Shown: piece by piece, positions 1 to 5,298 of the stretch | Numbering within the stretch: position 1 is the first letter of the stretch | Layout: every line of letters begins with the position of its first letter | NCBI GenBank assembly: GCA_002479145.1 | Contig: DLLX01000038.1 | Coordinates: forward strand, 1 to 5,298 | Origin: Prevotella sp. UBA7551 | Lineage (GTDB): Bacteria > Bacteroidota > Bacteroidia > Bacteroidales > Bacteroidaceae | Direction: 5' to 3' | Length of the DNA: 5,298 nt | The notes under the pieces: generated by a model | Seen by the model: the letters and a program-made list of their open reading frames with translations, nothing else | Told to the model about the DNA's origin: nothing | The model's database searches: none | Translations under genes and position numbers: made by a program

Positions 1-124
1 CCAACAACAAGTGCAAAATTACGAATTAACTTTGATGAACTCTTTTTTGCTTGAAGAAAACTATCTGTCACGGCTGTTCAAAATTTGTGCTTTATCCGAC
101 CTTTCAACCCAGAGCATGCTGGAA
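1..124. other. Intergenic region downstream of tamL, no gene supported
   Basis: These bases follow the tamL TAA stop (127-125) and run off the left edge. They are visibly more AT-rich than the genes. I see no tRNA or other structured RNA and no strong hairpin followed by a T tract on the minus strand, so the end of the tamB-tamL transcript is not marked in the window. Near the edge there is a candidate promoter element reading leftward, suggesting that another minus-strand gene begins just outside. A plus-strand reading frame crosses this region, but most of it lies antisense to the tamL 3' end and it resembles nothing known. Confidence 0.7.
14..21 (-). promoter_or_regulatory. Candidate Bacteroidota -7 promoter element (TAATTTTG)
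   Basis: On the minus strand the sequence TAATTTTG, followed by CAC, matches the TAnnTTTG -7 consensus of the Bacteroidota primary sigma factor. It lies in the AT-rich gap after tamL and would drive a gene starting beyond the left edge. I could not find a matching TTTG (-33) element 19-21 bases upstream, so the call rests on one half-site and could be chance in AT-rich DNA. Confidence 0.4.
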
Positions 125-2506
125 TTAGAATGGCAATCCCACAGCGAAGTGGAGTGTCTGTGCATCCTTGAAGTGTCCGACGTTCAGGAATCCAGTCTTC
201 CCTGTGTCGTAAGGTAGGTGAAGTCCCACGCCCCAATCCAATCTAAGGATGAAGAAGCCGACATCGTAGCGCAGTCCGATGCCTGTACCGAAAGCCATGT
301 CCTGGAAAATGCGTTTTGCTTTGAAGGTCGTCTCTTCCATCTCCTTGTGATTCTTGAGCGTCCATACGTTGCCCATGTCGAGAAATACCGCACCATAAAG
401 CGACCCGACCAGATGGGGACGATACTCCAAGTTGGCCACAAACTTGAGGTCGCCCGTCTGCTCCACATAGGAGTAAAGTGGCGATTGACTACGGTATCTT
501 CCTGGTCCTACCTCACGGGCGTTGAAAGCTCTGATGCTGTTGGCACCTCCGACAAAGAATTGTTCGGTGTAGGGTGCGTACTCGCTGTTGCCGTAGCTCA
601 CGATAGCCCCAGCGCCGATGTGAGCCACGAGTGTTGATTTGTCTCCTGTGCTCCATTGCTTCGTGAAATTTGTTTCGAACTTAACGAACTGTGCGAAAGG
701 ATTCTTGAACATCAGTTTTCCCTTTTCGTCCCATTTCTTCCCCGCCGCCATATAGCCCACTGCCAACAAGTTGGATGCTTCGCTAATGGTGGACCACCAC
801 TTAATGGGATTGGGTGTACCCGCCTTGCTCTGGTAGGCATAGCTAAATTCTACCTTTGGAATGAACTGGTCTGCGAAGCTCATGGCAAGATATGGCAGCT
901 CGGCGGTCATCTGTGAGAACTGCTCTGTAAAGCTCGGCATATATTCATAGGTGAGTAGAATTGGTGAAAACTTGTAGTCGCTCTGTTCCGTGGGCTTCCA
1001 ACTGTAGGTCAGTTCCGCCGACACCACATGCCGTTTGAAGTAAGCCTTTCGGTTGATTACACTCGATGATGCTCTCAGTGTGGTTATCGGTGTCTCATAA
1101 TAGACCTTCCGCCGCCGTATTACCGTGGCTGGGTCTTCCCCCCTTGCAATGGCCTCCTGAATTTTTCGGCGGGTCTTTGCATGCCGTTTTTTTGCTGATC
1201 CACGGAAAGGGTTGAGTATTCTTGGCATCTGAAGGCTCACCTCCCCACCATATTCGTAGCTGCTTACACCAGTCGACTCTTGGCCTTCGGAGCGTCCCCA
1301 TGTCCATTCATAGGAACCGTTAATGCGCAAGTTGAGCAGCTCTCCGCCCCGAAAGGCATTGCGTTTGGTGAGTCCCATGATCAATTCTGGGCCAAATTTT
1401 CCGCTTGTTTTGCCCTTTCCGTAAGCCTCTATGAAGAAATCATAAGGCTTATCAAATACGCAATCTGCCACCATGTCGAGTTGCTGGCAGTGTGCCGAGC
1501 TGTCTACAGGAACGAATGAGAGGCGTGTCTGGGAGAAGATGCCAGTGGCGTTAAGCCGTTGTTGGGTTTCTTCCTGCAGACTAATGCTGTATAGCTCTCC
1601 CTTTTTCAGCTTGATTTGGTTACTTAGCACACGACGACGCAAGGGTGATTTGCTTCCGTTGTAATGTATGCGAATGGAACGTCCGTGGCTTGTCGTGTCG
1701 ATTTTTTCAAACATATTTCGCCGCAGGTTGACGTTGATGTTGCGGATGGTCCATGTCCGCAAGGCGCGTGAATTGATGGAGTCGATGAGCTGGAGCTTCA
1801 TATCGACGTTTCCTGGATGGGAAATCGTGTCGGCCATATAGCTTGCCATGCCTTTCTCGTAATAGTAATAGCCGTTGTCACGAAACAGCTTTGTGACCCG
1901 TTGGCGCTCTGCTTCCAGTGCCGAGATGTCAAAGGGTGACCCGCTTTTCACAACCGCTTGAGTGGCATTAGCGGCGATAAGACTGTCCTGTGTGGGGGTG
2001 AAGCCCTCATAATGCAGAGTGTCGATAGTCCATAGTCGCCCCATATCGACATTATATTGCAACTTCATTTTCTTCGGATTCTTTTGCGGAATAAGCCGAT
2101 AGGTGATGTTGCCGTTGAAGTAGCCACGCTTTTTGAGCAGACTCATTCCCACGCTTGTGTGCAGCTCGGGGTTGGCATAGCTCATCAGAGCGGGTTTTGC
2201 GCCGAAGGCCTTTACCATCCATCTGTCGAAGGGAGTGTTTCCTTGGGAGAAGGCATTCCATATCCAGAGGCCGAATTTCACTGGTGATTGTAGAGTAGAG
2301 CTGCCAAAAAGCGCACCGTTGGGTTTTGTGGCCAACACCACGTCCAGTTCTTCGCGTACCGCTGTGGCATGCGCCGATTTGTCGGCTTGACGATATTCTG
2401 TGGGCTTTAGTCCCGTAAATAGCTGATCCCCGTCGGGAATTGCGCTCGTGGTGCTGCAGCTCGTGGTGAGTGCGGCCATAAAGACGATGCTATAAACCTG
2501 TTTCAT
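125..2506 (-). CDS. tamL: TamL: TamA/BamA-like Omp85 outer-membrane lipoprotein
   Basis: This complete 793-residue protein is an Omp85-family outer-membrane assembly factor of the Bacteroidota lipoprotein type. A signal peptide (residues 1-16) ends in a lipobox, LTTSC, so the mature N-terminus is lipidated Cys17. By pattern, three POTRA domains follow: about 23-155 (with a long insert rich in Trp and Phe, 75-110, and LLKKRGYFNGNI), about 158-245 (LFRDNGYYYYEKG), and about 253-352 (LYSISLQEETQQRLNATGIF). The barrel spans about 355-793, opening with the typical KRNAFRGGE strand turn (381-389), and carries the loop-6 motif GGANSIRAFNAREVGPG (653-669), where RAF replaces the usual RGF/Y. The C-terminus FAVGLPF ends in Phe, as expected of a beta-signal. 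A Lys/Arg-rich insertion sits at 436-467, and Cys340 and Cys349 are the only cysteines besides the lipid one. The ATG at 2506 overlaps the tamB stop; upstream is A-rich (CAAAAGAAACAG) without a GGAGG, normal for Bacteroidota. It is assumed to act as the outer-membrane partner of TamB. BamA itself is a less likely call because of the lipobox and the tamB neighbour. Confidence 0.93.
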   Translation of the reverse strand: MKQVYSIVFMAALTTSCSTTSAIPDGDQLFTGLKPTEYRQADKSAHATAVREELDVVLATKPNGALFGSSTLQSPVKFGLWIWNAFSQGNTPFDRWMVKAFGAKPALMSYANPELHTSVGMSLLKKRGYFNGNITYRLIPQKNPKKMKLQYNVDMGRLWTIDTLHYEGFTPTQDSLIAANATQAVVKSGSPFDISALEAERQRVTKLFRDNGYYYYEKGMASYMADTISHPGNVDMKLQLIDSINSRALRTWTIRNINVNLRRNMFEKIDTTSHGRSIRIHYNGSKSPLRRRVLSNQIKLKKGELYSISLQEETQQRLNATGIFSQTRLSFVPVDSSAHCQQLDMVADCVFDKPYDFFIEAYGKGKTSGKFGPELIMGLTKRNAFRGGELLNLRINGSYEWTWGRSEGQESTGVSSYEYGGEVSLQMPRILNPFRGSAKKRHAKTRRKIQEAIARGEDPATVIRRRKVYYETPITTLRASSSVINRKAYFKRHVVSAELTYSWKPTEQSDYKFSPILLTYEYMPSFTEQFSQMTAELPYLAMSFADQFIPKVEFSYAYQSKAGTPNPIKWWSTISEASNLLAVGYMAAGKKWDEKGKLMFKNPFAQFVKFETNFTKQWSTGDKSTLVAHIGAGAIVSYGNSEYAPYTEQFFVGGANSIRAFNAREVGPGRYRSQSPLYSYVEQTGDLKFVANLEYRPHLVGSLYGAVFLDMGNVWTLKNHKEMEETTFKAKRIFQDMAFGTGIGLRYDVGFFILRLDWGVGLHLPYDTGKTGFLNVGHFKDAQTLHFAVGLPF
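2456..2506 (-). other. Lipoprotein signal peptide and lipobox of TamL
   Basis: The first 17 codons of tamL encode Met-Lys-Gln, a hydrophobic core (VYSIVFMAAL) and LTTSC. This fits the general prokaryotic lipoprotein pattern: no charged residue in the six positions before the lipobox, allowed small or hydrophobic residues at -4 to -2, and Ser at -1. The residue at -3 is Thr rather than the commonest Leu, so it is a slightly atypical site. After Cys17 the sequence is STTSAIPDG, with no Asp at +2 and no acidic cluster of the kind described as a surface-export signal in Capnocytophaga and Bacteroides. A periplasm-facing, outer-membrane-inserted lipid anchor is therefore the inference. Confidence 0.85.
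2503..2506 (-). promoter_or_regulatory. ATGA stop/start overlap coupling tamB to tamL
   Basis: Read on the minus strand, the tamL start ATG (2506-2504) and the tamB stop TGA (2505-2503) share two bases, giving the ATGA overlap. No strong Shine-Dalgarno sequence lies upstream of tamL, only an A-rich stretch. Such overlaps commonly mean that ribosomes ending one gene reinitiate on the next. This fits two proteins expected to act in one complex and places them on one transcript. Confidence 0.85.
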
Positions 2507-5298
2507 GGCTGTTTCTTTTGAGTAGAGTCGGGTCGAAGGGTGGGCATGACGGCTTCATCGTCTGCCTTAAAACGGAAAATGTCTTTGAAATGCCTTAGCT
2601 TTCTCCGCCAAGAGAAGCCTCCTCCAAATTCACTGATGTTCCCTTCGAGCCAGTCGTATGCCTCTCGTTCGTAGTACAACTTGAGGTATTGTGTCTCCTT
2701 TTGGTTCAGACGGTACTCCAGTGAGAAATTATCGAAATAAGCTCCGTTGTCATCGGTCGTTGCAGCGCCTGTGGAAACTCGTCCGCCCATGCTGATTCGC
2801 AAACGGTTGTTGAGTATGCGCTTGGAGAACTTAAACGTGTAATCGGTGTGAAGTGCGCCAGTCACGTCTGCCGTACTTTCCATGTTGGCCGTCAGGTCAA
2901 GTCCCATAGAGCGGAATGCGCTTCCCGTAATCTTGTTCACCTCTGTCTGTAGGAAGCTGGCCAAGGCCGAATTCATGGCAAAGTTTCCCACGTTGCTATC
3001 CAGATACATGCCAGAGGCAAGCATGGACACGGCCAGCTTAGAGCGCTCCTCGTCGCCCTTCATGTTCAGTTCATTGCGCATCTGTGCGTCTTCGGGCGCG
3101 TCGATAATAAACTCTATGCCCATGTCGGGGAATGTCTTCGACAATCTTACGCCACAATCGAAATCAACGATGCGTCCTTGTGACTTGTCCGATGTCGCCA
3201 CGGCGGTCTTCACACTTTCCGTGGCAGTGATGCTAAGCGTCGGTTTCATCGGGTCGCCCGTGAACTGTATGTAACTTCCATCTTGAATTTGGAAGGTGCG
3301 CAGCGGAATGATAGGTAGTGAATACTTCATCTCGCCGTTGCTTAGTGTGTAGCGTCCACGTAGTTGCAACTCGTTGGTAGGGTCGTAGGTGAGGAAGAGT
3401 GTCCCTCCGCCTATTAAGTCAATATAGTTGGAGTGGTCTGCTGTGAGGAAACAGATGATGTGTGCCTGTTCATCCACGCTTACGTTGAGGTTCATTTTCA
3501 GCCCTGTGATGTCTGGTCGGTTGGGTGTTTCTGGTATCGTGTCGCTGAAATTGGTGAACTTTACGAGGTTGTCCAGTTCCGAATCCGATGTTAACTGTGC
3601 ATCTCTCATGACATAGGCCATATCCGTTGAGCCCAGCACATCGATTTTTCCTCCCATCCAAAGGTTGTTGAGTGGCCCGCGCATCAAGCCCCTAAAGTTG
3701 ATGAACGCCTTGCCGTAAGCTTCCGAGTGGGGGTTCTCCTTTGCGTCAATCAGCTGAAAGTTGTCTGCGCGCATGCGGACATCAAGATACATTTTGTTGA
3801 AATCGCTGAAGTCGAGATACCCTTGTACGTTTAGAGGCTGGTCATTATTGGCGAACATTTCGAAGTTTTCAAACTTCAACCGGCTGTGCTCTATGGTCAC
3901 GGGGTCGTCTGCAAAGCGCATGGCAACGCCATAAGGCACGCTGACCAGCTGCGCAGAGTCGAGGTACATCTCGCCATTGACATCCAGCTTGTCCAGTGAT
4001 CCGTGCAGCGACAGGGTTCCCTCGCTTACTCCTTGGAGACCAATGATTCGCTCAGGTATGAAGCCATTGACGAAGTGCAAGGGGAAGTTGTTCATTTTCA
4101 GCTCCGCATCGAGTAGTCCTTTCCCCTCGTCTTTATAGGTGCCTGAGAGCAGCCCCACCTCCTCGTCGTCCTTTTTGATGATGGCATCCACGTAGTGTGA
4201 GCCGTCTTCCTTGGGCATGTAGACCACTTCGGTGCCCACGTTGCCCATCGGGACGTTCTCGTAGATTAGGTTTTTGATGGTCATGTCGCCTGATAGGGTG
4301 AGGTCACTCTTGGTCTGTACGACGTGGTAGTCACCGTTTAGCATTCCCGAAATTTTGGGTGCAAAAGGCAGGACGGCCATCACCTTGTCCAGCTCAAACT
4401 GATGCATGGCGAGGGTAATGTCCTGTAAAGCCGTCGAGTCGGTGTCGTCAGAGTACAGTTGCACACCAGTGCCGTCGCTTGCTTTGAGAATCATCTGTGC
4501 CGATACCCTACGGTCTTGCCCCATGTGGATATAGTTTCCCTCGTTAACTTGGAACGTCTTGTAGCCGAGGATAGCCGTCGGGGAGTTGATGTCGAGCTTC
4601 ACTCCGTTACCTTCCATGGCAGCACGCAGGCTGAGGTCAAGTCCAGTCTGTCCATTCTTGTCCTGTACCAGTGCATGAGTGACGATGCCTTTCTCGAAGA
4701 ATGAGCCTTCGATGCGTCCGCTGTAGGGATAACTGTTTGTTGGTGAGTTGGTCACGGCAAGGTCATAGTTCAGCGTATTACCGTCGCTTTGCAGGTTGAT
4801 GTTGAGCTGGTCGATGGTCACATCGTCCTTGCAGATCAGCGAATCCACGCTCACGTAGCCGTTGAGTCCGCGACTTGGAGAGGATGTGATGTCCGCCTGT
4901 GCCGCCCTAATGGCGTATCCGCTTTGCTTGAGTAGTTGGCAGATGAAATTGTTCGTGCCCGTATTGACGACAAAGTGCCCGTTGGGTAGCAAGCTGAGGA
5001 TGGCTTTTTGGTCTATAACTCGAGCTTCCATCTGTCGTTTGGCTGTTTTTGCTATGTGCGTTCCGATACCGGCCAATTGGCTATAACTCCCTTCGAAGTC
5101 AGCGTCGAGTTGGAAGTCTCCACCCGATATGTCCGCATGGGTCGTGTCCCGGCGGCTCAACACGTCGAGGGTGAGGTCGTCTGGTGTGATGGTTCGATCT
5201 TTTCCACGGAGCATCAGGTTGCCCACCCGCCCTTTAATCATCAATTCGTCCTTTTGGTCGGTGTACAGCTGAAGGTTGGCATTGGTCGAGATGTCGAG
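2503..5298 (-). CDS. tamB: TamB-like translocation/assembly module protein (partial; N-terminus beyond right edge)
   Basis: This is the C-terminal part of a TamB (DUF490/PF04357) family protein. The frame stays open to the right edge, giving 931 residues; Bacteroidota homologues are usually about 1,400-1,700, so several hundred residues, including the expected N-terminal membrane anchor, are missing. The TTG at 5244 is an internal Leu codon, not a start. Numbering below starts at 5298. Most of the protein is alternating polar/hydrophobic beta-strand sequence with little predicted helix, as expected for the lipid-binding beta-taco groove of TamB and AsmA-like proteins. From about residue 620 the TamB C-terminal domain is recognisable: GGGTLFLTYDP, then RGRYTLSNGEMKYS, then DGSYIQFTGDPMKPTLSITA. 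The helical stretch around 755-800 (ASGMYLDS, ASFLQTEVNKITG) is also typical. The protein ends in a basic aromatic segment (about 897-911) and a polar tail. TamB is known to bridge the periplasm and contact an Omp85 partner; here the partner gene follows directly with a 4-base overlap. The family call is strong, the precise substrate is unknown. Confidence 0.93.
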   Translation of the reverse strand, partial: LDISTNANLQLYTDQKDELMIKGRVGNLMLRGKDRTITPDDLTLDVLSRRDTTHADISGGDFQLDADFEGSYSQLAGIGTHIAKTAKRQMEARVIDQKAILSLLPNGHFVVNTGTNNFICQLLKQSGYAIRAAQADITSSPSRGLNGYVSVDSLICKDDVTIDQLNINLQSDGNTLNYDLAVTNSPTNSYPYSGRIEGSFFEKGIVTHALVQDKNGQTGLDLSLRAAMEGNGVKLDINSPTAILGYKTFQVNEGNYIHMGQDRRVSAQMILKASDGTGVQLYSDDTDSTALQDITLAMHQFELDKVMAVLPFAPKISGMLNGDYHVVQTKSDLTLSGDMTIKNLIYENVPMGNVGTEVVYMPKEDGSHYVDAIIKKDDEEVGLLSGTYKDEGKGLLDAELKMNNFPLHFVNGFIPERIIGLQGVSEGTLSLHGSLDKLDVNGEMYLDSAQLVSVPYGVAMRFADDPVTIEHSRLKFENFEMFANNDQPLNVQGYLDFSDFNKMYLDVRMRADNFQLIDAKENPHSEAYGKAFINFRGLMRGPLNNLWMGGKIDVLGSTDMAYVMRDAQLTSDSELDNLVKFTNFSDTIPETPNRPDITGLKMNLNVSVDEQAHIICFLTADHSNYIDLIGGGTLFLTYDPTNELQLRGRYTLSNGEMKYSLPIIPLRTFQIQDGSYIQFTGDPMKPTLSITATESVKTAVATSDKSQGRIVDFDCGVRLSKTFPDMGIEFIIDAPEDAQMRNELNMKGDEERSKLAVSMLASGMYLDSNVGNFAMNSALASFLQTEVNKITGSAFRSMGLDLTANMESTADVTGALHTDYTFKFSKRILNNRLRISMGGRVSTGAATTDDNGAYFDNFSLEYRLNQKETQYLKLYYEREAYDWLEGNISEFGGGFSWRRKLRHFKDIFRFKADDEAVMPTLRPDSTQKKQP

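Noticed and set aside
109..122. Small inverted repeat CCAG-AGCATG-CTGG just after the tamL stop as a possible terminator.
   Set aside because: The stem is only four base pairs and no T tract follows on the minus strand.
11..217. A 68-codon plus-strand reading frame starting with GTG across the intergenic gap into the tamL 3' end.
   Set aside because: About half of it is antisense to tamL coding sequence, the start is GTG with no visible promoter, and the product resembles no family I recognise.
218..637. A 139-codon plus-strand reading frame opposite tamL.
   Set aside because: It lies fully antisense to the barrel coding region, including the conserved loop-6 motif, and its translation looks like the complement of constrained codons, not a protein.
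1187..1193. Run of seven A on the sense strand of tamL as a possible slippage or frameshift site.
   Set aside because: The frame is intact through the run (Ala-Lys-Lys-Arg), a Lys-rich stretch explains it, and no stimulatory structure or useful alternative frame is apparent.
125..2506. Assignment of the Omp85 gene as bamA.
   Set aside because: The lipobox, the three rather than five apparent POTRA domains, and the overlap with tamB favour TamL.
2882..3274. A 130-codon plus-strand reading frame opposite tamB.
   Set aside because: It is antisense to the conserved TamB C-terminal domain and has no domain features of its own.
5239..5244. Start of the tamB-like gene at TTG (5244) or the ATG next to it (5241).
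   Set aside because: The frame continues for 18 more sense codons to the right edge in the same beta-rich style, and the protein would lack its N-terminal anchor and first several hundred residues. The gene is cut by the window edge.

Overview
The window looks like chromosomal DNA from a member of the Bacteroidota, most likely Bacteroidales and perhaps Prevotella-like. Three things support this. An Omp85-family barrel protein carries a lipoprotein signal peptide (the TamL type). It is paired directly with a TamB-type protein. The second gene has an A-rich leader instead of a Shine-Dalgarno sequence, and a TAnnTTTG-type promoter element lies just past the genes. The exact genus cannot be settled from this sequence alone.

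Both real genes are on the minus strand, so the window reads from right to left. From the right edge (5298) to 2503 lies the C-terminal 931 codons of a tamB-like gene, whose start is outside the window. It overlaps by 4 bases (ATGA, 2503-2506) with a complete 793-codon gene (2506-125) for a TamA/BamA-like outer-membrane lipoprotein, TamL. After the TamL stop codon, the last 124 bases of the window (124 down to 1) contain no convincing gene. They hold no clear terminator but do have one candidate promoter element reading leftward out of the window.

The two products are expected to form a translocation and assembly module. TamB is a long beta-rich protein thought to span the periplasm from the inner membrane, with its C-terminal domain docking on the POTRA domains of the Omp85 partner. 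TamL is the outer-membrane barrel, here also tethered by a lipid. The overlap suggests coupled, roughly equimolar synthesis. Known roles of the family are outer-membrane protein assembly and, for TamB and AsmA-like proteins, phospholipid transport to the outer membrane; which applies here cannot be read from the sequence.

This is mostly an ordinary housekeeping envelope locus. I found no mobile element, CRISPR array, RNA gene or novel defence-like system. Points worth a second look are a 32-residue Lys/Arg-rich insertion in the TamL barrel, an Ala in place of Gly in the conserved loop-6 motif, a cysteine pair at the end of the last POTRA domain, and a basic aromatic segment plus polar tail at the TamB C-terminus.
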